NCBI GenBank assembly: GCA_009767595.1
Contig: VSDK01021871.1
Location: 1,082,693-1,146,692, forward strand
Source: Symbiodinium kawagutii
Lineage: Eukaryota > Sar > Dinophyceae > Suessiales > Symbiodiniaceae
Direction: 5' to 3'
DNA length: 64,000 nucleotides
How positions within the stretch are numbered: the first letter of the stretch is position 1; the number at the start of each line of letters is the position of its first letter. This document shows positions 39,576 through 50,103 of the stretch, in pieces. The translations under genes and the position numbers were made by a program. The notes under the pieces are model-generated. The model was not told where the DNA came from and did no database searches. It worked only from the letters and a program-made list of their open reading frames with translations.

Positions 39576-39837
39576 GTGTTTGGAATAGGATTCATATTTT
39601 TTCATATGGGCTATAACCTTTAACAGTGGTTAATCATAGGGATTGGGAACCAACAGCAATGATCGAACAACTGGCAGTTGATGGTGAATAATGATATCAC
39701 CGTTTTGCTAAATATAGACAATTGAGACTATGGCATAGTCGTTACGGCCACATGATAGCATTTGACAGCTGACCATGCACAAAAAAGCACGTTCAAGCAA
39801 TAACAGCATATACATTATATGACAAGCTGATATAGAT

Positions 39838-40029
39838 CATAGCAACCACGGTAACAATGCGAAGAAGGACAACTTGGGCCTTCCCCCTGTTCCCCTTTTC
39901 TACAGTTGGAAAACGGATTTACGACAAACAACCCAGGCCAAATGTGCAAAGCAAATCTTGGACCATTTCCAAACCCAATCCTCAAGACCATCTGTTCGAT
40001 TAGTTGAAAATCCAGTGAAAACCTTATAG
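39838..40029 (+). CDS. Putative terminal exon, unknown protein
   Basis: Reads HSNHGNNAKKDNLGLPPVPL, FYSWKTDLRQTTQAKCAKQI and LDHFQTQSSRPSVRLVENPV KTL, TAG. Strong texture over 63 codons without ATG. A family E element starts 35 bp downstream. Confidence 0.55.
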   Translation, partial: HSNHGNNAKKDNLGLPPVPLFYSWKTDLRQTTQAKCAKQILDHFQTQSSRPSVRLVENPVKTL

Positions 40030-40064
40030 GGGACGTACATGTCGCACATGTTTGTTGGTGAAAG

Positions 40065-40194
40065 ATACAGAGTGGACCCCCCAAGGACCTTCTATTTTCG
40101 TTTGAACTAGGGTTGCTAAAAACTTATAGAAAATGTTAGTATACTTGGGTGGTTAAAAAACCAACGGATCTCACCAGGGGGCTACCACTCTGTA
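40065..40194. mobile_element. TIR element, family E, 130 bp
   Basis: ATACAGAGTGGACCCCCC to CCAGGGGGCTACCACTCTGTA. Confidence 0.9.
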
Positions 40195-40712
40195 ATGGTC
40201 TAGTTTTGTTTGACAAGTCCCTGCTCTTCAGGTTCAACTATATTGTGATATATCTATAGATGGTATGTGAAGAAATAACAATTCCAAGTAGCCAGGATTA
40301 TCACTATGACGATCACCAATTGTCTTCTTGCAAATAAATAACACACAACGTAACTATCAGACTAAGCTGTTTTCTTGCTAATCACCGTGATGTTAGCATC
40401 ATGAGCATCATTACCATGCTTAATTACTGGTTATGATGTTCATTGTCCTAATAACGATGTTTATTGCTATGGTAGTGATGCTTGTCATGCTTGTCACTAT
40501 ATAATTATCTATTACCATGGTTATTGCCTCAGCTATGTACTGGTACCGCAACCATTAGATGCGACTGGTCAGTTATAAACCGTGGTAATCAATAGCAGAA
40601 TAAATGGTTGCAATAGCTACGGGTTACTGGTTCATGATAGCTATTGGACCAGGTTTTAACCATAGCTACTTCTTATCACCTTAACTATTGTCATATCTAT
40701 TGTTCTACCCTA
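40195..40712. other. AT-rich non-coding
   Basis: Rich in GTTATTGCTATGG / ATGATGTTAGC type simple sequence. No gene seen. Confidence 0.6.
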
Positions 40713-40812
40713 CGCTTCCAGGTGCCTCTATAGTAGGTAACCACGGACCCCCAAGTAGGGATTGTTACACTATGATCGAGGATAGTTCCCTATTGCATGG
40801 GAAACTGGAAGG
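40713..40812. mobile_element. TIR element, family B
   Basis: CGCTTCCAGGTGCCTCTATA to GCATGGGAAACTGGAAGG; GGATTGTTACACTATG core as in the other copies. Confidence 0.85.
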
Positions 40813-40999
40813 TTATGGCCTCCCAAAAGTTTAGTTACTTGTTGCTATTGATAACTGATATTGGATGATTTGGGGGACCTCTACTTTGAGAAACCACCAT
40901 TTCTTGTCCGAGTTAATGACATAAACAACCAGAGTTTTGAGAAACCACCATTTATTTTTCTTGTCCTACTTCATGATACTGGGGTAGGATAATTTATAT

Positions 41000-41100
41000 G
41001 GTGGTTTCTCAAAATAGGGGTACCCCAAAAATGGTTGGTTTATTGATAAACAATGATTAATATGGGATGATTTCGGGGTACCCCTATTTTGAGAAACCTC
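41000..41100. mobile_element. TIR element, family A, best copy
   Basis: GTGGTTTCTCAAAATAGGGG TACCCC at the left and its reverse complement ending CTATTTTGAGAAACC at the right; core TTGATAAACAATGATTAATA. Nearly perfect 25-bp in-verted ends. Confidence 0.95.
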
Positions 41101-41122
41101 CTTTGTAGGGTTAACCACCATT

Positions 41123-41225
41123 TGGGGGTTTCTCAAAATACGGGTACCCCTAAATCATCCATTAATAGTCATTTCTAGCAATAAAGCAACCATTTTTTGG
41201 GTCCCTTATTCTGAGAAACCACCAT
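41123..41225. mobile_element. TIR element, family A, second adjacent copy
   Basis: GGGGTTTCTCAAAATACGGG to TTATTCTGAGAAACCACCAT, 22 bp after the previous copy. Confidence 0.9.
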
Positions 41226-41251
41226 TGATTTTACGGATTCATTTGGGTCAA

Positions 41252-41405
41252 CCTGTTGGGCACTGCAGCACAGGCTGCACGACATTGCTCGGGCATCCTT
41301 CGACTTCCAAGAGTCCGAAGCCCAGAAAAAACTCACCGTGAACGTCGGAACGCCATGCGCGGGCGTTCACGCCCGGTGCTGGCGTCGGAGGTTTCTGAGG
41401 TTATC
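41252..41405 (+). CDS. Internal exon after family A element
   Basis: GC-rich island following the element. One frame reads LHDIARASFDFQESEAQKKL then TVNVGTPCAGVHARCW; the other GTAAQAARHCSGILRLPRVR then SPEKTHRERRNAMRG. Donor is either GAAC|GTCGGA or CTGAG|GTTATC. Confidence 0.45.
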
Positions 41406-41573
41406 GCTGGGGGTAGTTCTCATCCTGTTTTTGAAGCATTTTTAGTACTGTAATAATCAACCATTTATAGCATGTATAGATGGAGAGTGACCATCTATAG
41501 TAATACACTCCATCCATAGCTTTGGGGTCCGTTACTTTGAGGGAACCCTTTTTTTCTACCGTTTGCCAAACTA

Positions 41574-41655
41574 ATCTGGAAGCTGAAAAAACAACTTGTT
41601 TTGATAGGTAAAAGCATCATTGATTGTGCATTTTCCATTTCCAGGTAGATTTGCC
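41574..41655. mobile_element. Hairpin element, family G
   Basis: TGCCAAACTAATCTGGAAGC opposite TTTCCAGGTAGATTTGCC. Confidence 0.8.
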
Positions 41656-42318
41656 GGAGAGTGACCATTTGTCCATTTGTAGTAATAAACTCCATCCAGA
41701 ACTTTGGGGTCCCCAATTTGGAGAAACGACCATGGTTAATGAAATGATGATTACATCACTGTTAAGTCATAGTTCAAGGATGGTTGTTTTGTGTCAAATG
41801 GTGAGGGCGAATGATAAAAAGTGGTTGTTTTAGGTTTAACGATGGTGAAGTGATGGTCAACTGAATGAATGATGTTTGACTGATGTTTGACTGATGGTTG
41901 ATTGTTGGTTGACGGTGCTTCAATATGGTGATGTTTGATGGTGTTCCAGGATGGTATCTTGCAGAAAACATGATCATAGTTCAACTAGATCACATTCCCA
42001 GCTTCAATTTACATGGGTTTCCACCCTTAACAATGGGGATTCTAGGGGATTCGATACTGGTGAATAGGGAATCATCAGCATTACTGGGTCACTAATTGAT
42101 CCTCCATCGGTCATTCATAAGGACTCATCAAGCACGTCAATGACTGGTGTGCAATTACCCACCAACTAGATTTTTGTTGTGCTAATGGGGATTAGATGGA
42201 TTTACCAAATCTCCACTGAAAGTCATCAGGATCCAGTTGCGCCAACAAGACTAGTATCATCCTGCTGATTGTCAACACTGCAGCACTATCATTCGTCTGG
42301 TGGGGGTGTCCATTATAC

Positions 42319-42500
42319 CTATGATTGCATGCTCGTTGGTTGGATAGCCTCAGCATACATGTCATCCATAGTATGATGAATTCGTTGTGGTACCCAGGCG
42401 GCTGAACATCTATAGCTCTTCAAGCGAGAGAACGCCCTCGCGAGTTGATCACCTGGATGGGCTTTTCTCATGATCAACTCCTGGATCCAGCGATGTAGCG
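42319..42500 (-). CDS. Possible minus-strand exon
   Basis: Minus frame WIQELIMRKAHPGDQLARAF then SRLKSYRCSAAWVPQRIHHT and MDDMYAEAIQPTSMQS, stop. Good texture, but every better-supported neighbour is plus, so caution. Confidence 0.4.
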
Positions 42501-42749
42501 AAAAAAAACATGGGTGGTCAGTTGATGGCATGACCTTGATCAGGATTGATAATGGTTTATGTTGGTTCATAGTGGTGAATATCTTTTAGCTGATTATTTC
42601 ATCATGGTCGAGTAATGGGTTCTTGGATGGTTTATTGTAAACTGGTTAATATTCGCGCTGGGTATGTGTGAACACATGGATGTTCAACCATTGTTCACCA
42701 CTGATCAAATCATTGCCATGATTCAACCTTGATAGCCAAGATTCTTCAG

Positions 42750-42903
42750 CAACCCAACATTCATGGCTCACCTTGTGCCGTTTGGCAAGCGGTGGTTTGA
42801 ACTTCTGAATGCTGCTGAAAAAGGTATGGCGTCATCATTACCGAGATTTGGACCGGTTTGCAGGCCATTGTTGGGGAAGTTTGCTGCCAAATTGGCTGGT
42901 TGA
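42750..42903 (+). CDS. Putative exon, unknown protein
   Basis: ATTCTTCAG| acceptor. Reads NPTFMAHLVPFGKRWFELLN, AAEKGMASSLPRFGPVCRPL and LGKFAAKLAG, TGA. A donor at AAAAG|GTATGG (42,822) would make it an 84-nt-class internal exon instead. Confidence 0.55.
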
Positions 42904-43294
42904 CTGTGCAAATTATTTTGGGTGATGGTTAATTGAGTGATTATTAGATGCGCTTGAATGATTAGATCCTTTGATGGCCCCTGGGCGGCTGTTCCCAGCT
43001 TTGGTTCTTGCAGTAACTGGGATCCACTTCCGCAGCATATTCATCACTGCTCTCAGAGAATCTGTCTACAAGAGCCGCGGTGTGAAGAACACCCAGCCAT
43101 TGGTGTGATGTGGGCTCATACCTCACAATGAAGATAGAGCTAGTGAAATGATTGGGGTATGACACTGCCATTCTGATGCCTGCTTGGTTGCTGCTTGGTG
43201 GTTTTCCCATTGGGTTTGCAGGTTAGAACGTCATGGCTTAACTCGAGGTTAGCTGATGGAACTTACGATGAACTTCAGTTGTGGCTTTGTGCAG

Positions 43295-43408
43295 ATTGGA
43301 AGATGCGAACCCCGCACCCTCAACCGCGCAATGAATGATCATGTTGCTATGGAAACCAATTTGGAAGCCATGCGCGGACAAGCCCTTGCTACAGGGTACC
43401 CCCGCTGA
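43295..43408 (+). CDS. Putative exon, unknown protein
   Basis: TTGTGCAG| acceptor. Reads IGRCEPRTLNRAMNDHVAME then TNLEAMRGQALAT before ACAGGGTACCCCC, an element-like end. Confidence 0.55.
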   Translation: MGRCEPRTLNRAMNDHVAMETNLEAMRGQALATGYPR

Positions 43409-44024
43409 TGTAAGTTCGGTAAAATTCCAACATGAGTATGACTTGCGAAGGGTTGAATGGTATATGGCTCAGTAAGTGACAAAACAAGTTGAAACTGAAC
43501 ATTGCCATGTGTAGCTTCACACATCTCCAGACCCTTCCTTTGCTGAAGCAAAACATCAAGTATGATTTTGATCGCGCTGGCAGATCAGAACATGGCCGGC
43601 CAGAAATTGCAGGCCGCCCCCGAAGCATATGATTCCCTCCACTAACGCCACTTCCTGGGTTCCCCGGTGATCCATGGAGATCTCGATTGGACAGAGCCTT
43701 TGCACGATGACTCCTTGGCATCGTGCAGGAGTCCAAGTCTAGATGGCGGAGAGTCCTAAAAACTCTGAACCTCCTGGAATCTTGGCGGGGCTGGAGCAGT
43801 AGTGACCCCGCATCCTGGTAGTTTCAGGGATTGAAACTTTCTGCCCTAGGTGGGTTGGTCAGTGTTTTTTTACTACCCCTAGCTAGTTTCAGGAGTTTAA
43901 ACCACCAGTAGTGAGATCCACCCTAGTGAGTAAGCGTTGAAGAAGACAGGGAGCAGGTCATCTCTACTCCACCGGAGCTTTCATGCCAAGCAACTTTTCA
44001 GGGCCCAACAGGTTGGAATGGTGA

Positions 44025-44249
44025 TCAGTTGCACCACCAGCAGTTGCTGCTAATGTCGAAGGTGACATCCAACAAGGAGAGGATTTGTTCAGAGCTGTTA
44101 AGGGGATTACGCATGTATATGTATATATTTGTATGCGTTCTAGCTTAGAATTTGTCATAACCCTTGTTTTCATTCTTTTGGATTATGACCATAATAAGGG
44201 GATTACGACGACAATACTGCTGGATCTTCCATTCCGTTATTTTGGATGA
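44025..44249 (+). CDS. Putative exon, unknown protein
   Basis: Reads VAPPAVAANVEGDIQQGEDL FRAV in strong frame; the remainder to 44,249 is hydrophobic and AT-rich and may be intron. AAGGGGATTACG occurs twice (44,100 and 44,197). Confidence 0.4.
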   Translation, partial: SVAPPAVAANVEGDIQQGEDLFRAVKGITHVYVYICMRSSLEFVITLVFILLDYDHNKGITTTILLDLPFRYFG

Positions 44250-44438
44250 TGACCATACTGACTGTAAGGAGTTTTGACTCATCTTGGCATGACGCTTTAT
44301 CAGCGTTGCAGCATTCACCCAACAAAGTCATTTTAGGGAAGCCACCACTAAGTTGTAGTGGGGACAACCTCACACTTTGGCCTTGGGTTTTGTCCATCAA
44401 TGATGCACCCCTACATAAATCATGTTCACGCCCTTAGC

Positions 44439-44692
44439 CAGACAGGTATCGCACCTTCGTGTTTGTAGGTTACCGATGGAAAAGATTGTTTCAGCATCAA
44501 ACATTCGCTTGACATGTGGCAAGATCGTGGGAACTTCTCCGCTCTTCGTAGGTCAGATAGTTTTTGACGTTGTAGATTTGTCTGGGTTCTTGGTAGTGCA
44601 TTTTGTTTGGACTCCCATAGGGGAAGACTGGTACAGACAACCCCATCAATTTTTGAATATTAAGGATTCTTCGCAAGTGGGTCGCATGGTCG
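44439..44692 (+). CDS. Putative exon with donor
   Basis: Reads EKIVSASNIRLTCGKIVGTS, PLFVGQIVFDVVDLSGFLVV and HFVWTPIGEDWYRQPHQFLN, reaching TCG|GTACGT. Beta-rich texture, AT-richer codons than most exons here. Confidence 0.5.
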
Positions 44693-45037
44693 GTACGTAA
44701 ACAAACAAGTGTGGGGTGCGGATCATGCTGACTGTCTCTGCAAATGGGTGTTTGATCTGTCTAATATATTTAGTGTCTATTTAGAATATATAGATATATT
44801 GCCATACAACCAGGTCATAAAATGTTCAAGACTCTACATACATATATTCTAGGACTACTGGTATGGAAGACTATACAAGTACGGTGCGTATGTATTTAAA
44901 TTCATATATATATATATATAGGTGAACAAATACTTGCAAATAGATGTTTGTCTAAAATAGATGTTTACTATCAGACCTGTTTTTGCTACTAATTTAAGTA
45001 TACATATTTATTTTTTTTTGTATATGTATGTGTGTAG

Positions 45038-45220
45038 ATGTATTTACAAAGACAAACATTTGCCCTAACCATAGGTCAACGACTTGGGAACTCTGTGTCC
45101 CCGGTCACCCAGGAATTCTTGATCAAGAACGGCTGCGAGCGTGTCATCGATGAAGTCCGCAGGGAGCAATTCAAGGCACTGAGAAACGGCGCAACATGGG
45201 GATCCCTGGGGATTCCCTGA
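45038..45220 (+). CDS. Putative terminal exon, unknown protein
   Basis: Preceded by a T-rich tract and GTGTGTAG|. Reads RLGNSVSPVTQEFLIKNGCE then RVIDEVRREQFKALRNGATW GSLGIP, TGA. Confidence 0.55.
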   Translation: MYLQRQTFALTIGQRLGNSVSPVTQEFLIKNGCERVIDEVRREQFKALRNGATWGSLGIP

Positions 45221-45555
45221 CATACGCAACTCGCTTCTGTAAACTAAATGCCAGTGCTTTTTTTGCAAATGATTCAGTCGTCCCATAGACAGCAAACAAA
45301 TTGCACACCGTTGTATACCTGACCATTCCATTTCATGGCATTTGCATCGATCAGATGGACACAAGGACTGATACATGACATGATCTTGCATTATTTTAAA
45401 TTATGCGTATATGAATACATGTATGTGTGTATGTGTATATATATAGATGTATATTTCTTCCTACATATGCATGTTTACATTAGATAGATAGATATTATAT
45501 AGAATTAGTTTCTAAATGTACAGATATATGTTATAAGTCTTATCTTATATATACA

Positions 45556-45681
45556 TGAAGGGTTGTTTCATCAATGATGTACTGCTCCTCAAGCTGGATG
45601 GTTGCGTGGGCACTTTGGAATGAGGCTTGTCTACTGCCCCATCTTACCGACCTACTTTTCTATCTACAATATCTTGCCGCT
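45556..45681 (+). CDS. Possible exon, two competing frames
   Basis: MKGCFINDVLLLKLDGCVGT LE-stop, or SSSWMVAWALWNEACLLPHL then TDLLFYLQYLAA-stop. Both lack clear splice sites. Confidence 0.3.
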
Positions 45682-45790
45682 TAGTTGCTCAGTTAAATCT
45701 GTTTTACACACCTGGAACCCAGTTGTGACCCTTGTTTTGAATGGTTGACCTCCAAGTTTTACGGGTCAAACCAACCAAAACAAGGGCCAA

Positions 45791-45997
45791 GAGTCGACCA
45801 GTCGGCTCATAGATACCCCATTTCTCACCAAAAAATGGCGCCGATTTTCAGCCGAAGTCCTCGCTCAGCGCCATCAGGTCCGACCCCTGATGGACTTTAG
45901 CTACTCAGAGGATGGTACCTGGATGAATGCCCTGCAGCGTGGGGAACTGCTTGTGATGCTGGGAAAACTCAACAGAATTATTGGGATAATTGGTTGA
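45791..45997 (+). CDS. Putative exon, unknown protein
   Basis: Reads STSRLIDTPFLTKKWRRFSA, EVLAQRHQVRPLMDFSYSED and GTWMNALQRGELLVMLGKLN before fading to a TGA at 45,995. Strong texture, no ATG needed at the 5' end, so spliced. Confidence 0.55.
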   Translation, partial: ESTSRLIDTPFLTKKWRRFSAEVLAQRHQVRPLMDFSYSEDGTWMNALQRGELLVMLGKLNRIIGIIG

Positions 45998-46070
45998 GTG
46001 GTTGGTTTCTTGATTGATTCACTGGTTTATTGGGTGATTGTTTTGATTTTTTGACTGATCGTTTGATTTA

Positions 46071-46163
46071 TTTATTGATCGCTTGCTTGTTAGCAAGAGG
46101 AGTCACAGGGAGGGTATAGCCAAGCAATGCTGTGACGGCTATACTTCAGTTTCGGAGCTTTGA
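46071..46163 (+). CDS. Possible short exon
   Basis: Reads IDRLLVSKRSHREGIAKQCC then DGYTSVSEL, TGA. Confidence 0.35.
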   Translation, partial: FIDRLLVSKRSHREGIAKQCCDGYTSVSEL

Positions 46164-46630
46164 ATATAACTCGGGATTGTCCCCCGGTAAAATTCAATCA
46201 TGAATAGTGTTGGGTAGTCCTATTGTTTCATATCATGCTGTAATCAAAGAACACAAATTAACGATCCAAAGAAACAAAATTGTCCAATCAATAACACATA
46301 ATCAATCAATAAGCAATAATGTCGCTTTATATAATCAAATAACACAAGCCAATATTTTTGTGAGGACAAACAATTCAACATGATTGTTGATATACAGGAT
46401 AAACTCATCAGATTTGGACCTGGAAATCAACTATGGCCGGCAGGTCAAGACCAAGTGCACTCGATGAAAGATCAGAATCACAGAGGTGTGTTTTCTAACT
46501 CTAGCCTCTAGCTGTGAACTCAACTATAACATGTTACAACTCTATCGGCCAACCACAGTTGGTTATTTCAAGATCAGCTGGTGAGTGTGACAAGCCTCTT
46601 TAGTTGTTCATACCAGCCGAGCTACACTCT

Positions 46631-46702
46631 AGCAAACTAACCTGGCAATGGAAAATCCACAATTGATAGCAGAAAGGGTGAGTTTCCATTGCTAGGTTAG
46701 GC
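46631..46702. mobile_element. Hairpin element, family G
   Basis: AGCAAACTAACCTGGCAATG opposite CATTGCTAGGTTAGGC. Confidence 0.85.
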
Positions 46703-46735
46703 ACCACAAGAGAGTAAGGGTTGCTAAGCAAGATA

Positions 46736-46846
46736 CTTGCATGTGGAGCTGCGGTTATAACCATGGTTGTAAGGTCTATAAGGTAGCTTATAAGCCCTAG
46801 AAACCATGATGAGTGACCAATTACGAGCTGTGGGGGTGCACATCCA
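46736..46846. mobile_element. TIR element, family H, ending in an acceptor
   Basis: From about ACTTGCATGTGGAGCTGC to GGGGGTGCACATCCAG. Shares the interior (CGAAACCAT / AGTGACCA) with the copy at 63,887. The right end CATCCAG| is directly followed by coding sequence. Confidence 0.75.
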
Positions 46847-46984
46847 GCCGATACTGTCGCCATCAAGCAACACCTGGGGTCCAGCTGCTCAACACCGAGG
46901 TAAAGACAAGGGTGCTTCGGTACGCGAAAAGGCACACTTGTGATGTTGAGGTTTCGATGGTTCAACGATTTGCACGTTGCCAAG
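46847..46984 (+). CDS. Internal exon following a family H element
   Basis: Begins at the element end and reads RYCRHQATPGVQLLNTEVKT then RVLRYAKRHTCDVEVSMVQR FARCQ, ending at CAAG|GTACAA. Donor is 24 bp before a family A element. Confidence 0.6.
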
Positions 46985-47007
46985 GTACAAAAAATGTGGA
47001 ACCTTTG

Positions 47008-47098
47008 AGGTTTTCTCAAGTCATAGGGAACCCCTCAGTTGTCATCCAGTTTATTAACCATTTATCGTAAGAAAGCATCCATTTTGAGAAACCACCAT
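47008..47098. mobile_element. TIR element, family A (TTTCTCAAGTCATAGGG variant)
   Basis: GAGGTTTTCTCAAGTCATAG to CATTTTGAGAAACCACCATG, starting 24 bp after the exon donor. Confidence 0.85.
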
Positions 47099-47226
47099 GT
47101 GTCCTTGTGGAATGAGAGTTTCAAGGCTGCACTTGCAACGAGATAGTAGCTATATGTGGCTATGATGATTTACCCTTTGTAGTTCAGAACTCGGAAGCTT
47201 TAGGGTTACTTGGGTGGACTATTCAG

Positions 47227-47343
47227 CTGCCAAACCCAGCTACGCTGTGGTGTCCTTTCGTCCCTAGTGGAGGGCAACTGCTTATCTCCAGTCGATCACC
47301 GGCCATATATGACTGGTTGCAAGACCGCTGGGATGCAACATAA
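47227..47343 (+). CDS. Putative 3' terminal exon
   Basis: GACTATTCAG| acceptor. Reads LPNPATLWCPFVPSGGQLLI then SSRSPAIYDWLQDRWDAT, TAA. Confidence 0.6.
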   Translation: MPNPATLWCPFVPSGGQLLISSRSPAIYDWLQDRWDAT

Positions 47344-47406
47344 CTTGTTGGGACCGGTGCAAGCAAGATCAGTGAAAAGGTGTTGTTGTTTCTGTTTTTT
47401 GATTTG

Positions 47407-47505
47407 GTGGTTTTTCAGAATGGGGGGTACCCCAAAATGGTTGGAACAAACCACAAACGGTCGATATTGGATGATTGGGTGATGCCATATTTTGAGAAAA
47501 CACAT
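47407..47505. mobile_element. TIR element, family A
   Basis: GTGGTTTTTCAGAATGGGGG to CCATATTTTGAGAAAACACA, with the GATATTGGATGATT core. Confidence 0.85.
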
Positions 47506-47518
47506 TGTTTTTTTGGGG

Positions 47519-47591
47519 GAGATCAACGGCGTGGCAGCCACAACGGCAGGAATACAAGGAATCCACTTCAATGCTCCAGGGTTCTTTCGTG
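47519..47591 (+). CDS. Internal exon spanning the edge of the inverted duplication
   Basis: Reads EINGVAATTAGIQGIHFNAP GFFR and ends at CGTG|GTAAGG, a canonical donor. Its last 33 nt are repeated, inverted and with a one-base deletion, at about 53,155-53,187, so the duplication breakpoint lies inside this exon. Confidence 0.6.
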
Positions 47592-48625
47592 GTAAGGGTT
47601 TTTTGGTAGGAGCTTCCCCTATCTGGAGTCAGTTACTGTGCGGTGCCTAATGCTAAGATGTGATCTGTTGAAGACATCGCTCTGAGGACTAAAGCTATGT
47701 GACTACATCATGTTAACCCCATCATCAAAATCAATTCCATCATTGAGCCTTGGCCCTTCTCGGCAGAAGCTTGAACATTGGGTGATTTCTACTGGTTGCA
47801 TTGATCTTTGCTGCGCCTTGATTTCTTACCAAGTACCTAATTTCGAAAAAAAGTGAGGGCTAGTGTGTTCAACTGCAGGGTTGGCATGCCACCTCGGGAT
47901 TAACAGTGGTCAAACAAGGATAATTCACATTGATTTTTGTTCATTAGGAAGCATGCTCCGTATGTAAGCAACAATACTTGTTTAAGATGACTTTCACTAC
48001 CAATAAATACTTGATACCGGTTTATGTCATGTGTGACAGGTGTTCACGTGGATCCAGCACTGGTCTGGGGCAGCTTCAGCTGGGGGGACAGCCAATTCCA
48101 TTCAGCCATAGACCAGCATTTATTGCTGGTTTGTGGTTACATTGCTGTACAAGCGCTTGGCGCTGCACAAGCTGCCGCCCCATATGGAATTGGTCTTGCC
48201 CGTGGGAAACGTGTTGAGAGAGACACGGAGTGTAGATTTGGAAATCGCAACCCCTGCTAAAAGGGTGACTATCGCTGAGCAAGCGGCCGGGCGCCGAACA
48301 AGCTGCCAGCGGTTTCCAAAGCTACAGCCCACTATCTTTAAGAGATGTGGGAAAGTCTACCTTCAAACATGCGTGCCACAACATTCAGAATAAACAGACC
48401 AGCTGCACCTGGTATGTTTATTCTGAATGTTCATGGGGCCACGTGCGCATCCATATTTAGCAACCTAGTTCCTGATCATTGGTTGCACCAGCTATGTATA
48501 CACAAAGTAAGTTGATTGTTAGTCTTCAACCATGGACCATAGTCCTCATAATATGTTGGGTCCTGGCTGGTACCAGTGATGAGTATCAAACTAGTGAAAA
48601 TTTTGAGTGAAGACTACTGCACACA
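47559..48625 (+). repeat. Left arm of large inverted duplication
   Basis: From GAATCCACTTCAATGCTCCA to GTGAAGACTACTGCACAC. It pairs with 52,015-53,187. Encoded 78-79 codon frames match over their whole length between arms with about one change. Contains a short hairpin around CATTCAGAATAAACA. Confidence 0.9.
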
Positions 48626-48749
48626 GACTAGTTGTTTGCGGATGCACGTGCAATTTCTGTGTTTACGCAGTATTAGTTTAGCGCGCAGTATCATGCCCCG
48701 AGCATCCGTCATTGACTGTCTCCGGTATCATTTGATGACATTGGTTTAG

Positions 48750-48995
48750 ATGTATTCAAGAAAAACCGTGATTCCAGATCTTGACAAATTATGCTTTCGA
48801 TATTGGTTTGACTACTGCAGGAAACATTATGAATGCAATATTGAAACCAATATTTTTGTGGTAGTAGCTAGTCCAAAGTCAGCGTTTCTGCAGCAAACCA
48901 GGCAGTTTTTTCCGCGGGTTTTGATTATTTTTTTTCTATGGCTAAGGTTGCCTCGCGGAATGTTGTCCTGCATCGCGAGGTACAAAAGCAGATGA
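48750..48995 (+). CDS. Possible ORF inside the inverted duplication
   Basis: Reads YSRKTVIPDLDKLCFRYWFD, YCRKHYECNIETNIFVVVAS and PKSAFLQQTRQFFPRVLIIF. Plausible protein with a hydrophobic stretch; AT-richer than the exons outside. Confidence 0.35.
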   Translation: MYSRKTVIPDLDKLCFRYWFDYCRKHYECNIETNIFVVVASPKSAFLQQTRQFFPRVLIIFFLWLRLPRGMLSCIARYKSR

Positions 48996-49151
48996 CATGC
49001 CAGGGTAGGGGTCAGGGGCAGCAAAGTTCTAAAGTGTATTGTTTAGTTTTTTCCGCTTGAGCGTTTCGTTCCTGCTGTTTTTCTGCTCCGTTGGTTGGCT
49101 GCTTGTTTGCTTTTTCGGTTCGGCTGCTTTTCGTGTGCCCTCCCTCTTTCC

Positions 49152-49163
49152 NNNNNNNNNNNN
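49152..49163. other. Assembly gap (12 N)
   Basis: Run of N in the middle of the inverted duplication. Confidence 1.
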
Positions 49164-49441
49164 CTTTGGCTTGTCTGCGGGTTCTTGGAAGCACGGAGGG
49201 CGCAAAAACCTTGGCTTTCCTGGCGCAAAACCTTGGCTTTCCTGTCGGTTTTTGCTCCTGCCCTGCACACTGCTGGCCTCTCGAGCACTCCAGCGCGCAA
49301 ATCTAAGACGTAAAGATTGTCGCGGCCTTGGCCTGTGAGTGTCTGGGTCTGGAATTGACTAATGTTGTCGGCACAGTAGTATCCCCCCCCCCATTTTTTT
49401 TCGGGGGGGTCAGCTTTGCAATTGTATACCTGGAATCTGGA

Positions 49442-49590
49442 CTCTCCCCACGACTCTCCCCACGACTCTCCCCGAAGGCTTCTTTCTTTTCTTTTCTCTT
49501 CTCTTCTCTTCTTTTCTTTTCTTTTCTTTTCTTTTCTTTTTTTTCTTTTCTTTTTTGTCTTTTCTTTTCTTTTCTTCTTTCTTTTAACAA
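49442..49590. repeat. CTCTCCCCACGA triplet and (CTTTT)n tract
   Basis: Three copies of a 12-mer followed by over 100 bp of pure pyrimidine. The Lys/Glu/Arg frame on the minus strand is an artefact. Confidence 0.95.
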
Positions 49591-50103
49591 CAATTCAAAA
49601 ACAATATGGAAGAAAAAATAGAAACGAGCCAGGGAAGTTGTTTTTTTATTGCAATTGCTAATTTCAATTTTTTAATTGCAATTGCAGGAGCTTGCAAGGG
49701 GGTACCCGTTGTGGACATGTTTTTTCAATTTTTTCAAAGGATTTTAAAAAGAAAACAGCTGTTTTGAACAAGGTCAGATTTTTGAGTTTGTAAAGGTTTG
49801 GTTTGCTTATTGAAAAGAATCTAATCACAATTAGCAATTTTAGTACTGGTTGTGAACTGGTTTTCTGGATCAATACTAAATTTAAATTGGCCCTTTTACA
49901 ATTTAGTAAGGGGGAAATCTCATAATTTTGGATTTTTCTGGAAATTATTTGTAGCTATTGTGAATGCTGTCCTATTCTTGCAACTGCTTTGGGGCAAGTT
50001 GACATTCTGTAATTAAAAAACAATAAGGGCTAATTTAAATTTAGTAAGGGCTAAAAAAATCCAGATCTGGAAATTATTTGTAGCTATTGCAAGCGTTTCA
50101 CTA

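Noticed and set aside
44880..45040. TATA-type runs as a promoter for the exon at 45,038
   Set aside because: Simple AT repeats; dinoflagellates generally lack TATA boxes and the exon has an acceptor-like start instead.
47978..48260. 78-79 codon frames repeated in both arms as a conserved protein gene
   Set aside because: Identity between arms is explained by the duplication itself. Two overlapping frames are equally conserved, so there is no evidence of selection on protein.
49303..49593. Lys/Arg/Glu-rich minus-strand frame and its Phe/Ser/Leu plus-strand mirror
   Set aside because: Pure pyrimidine tract (CTTTT)n.
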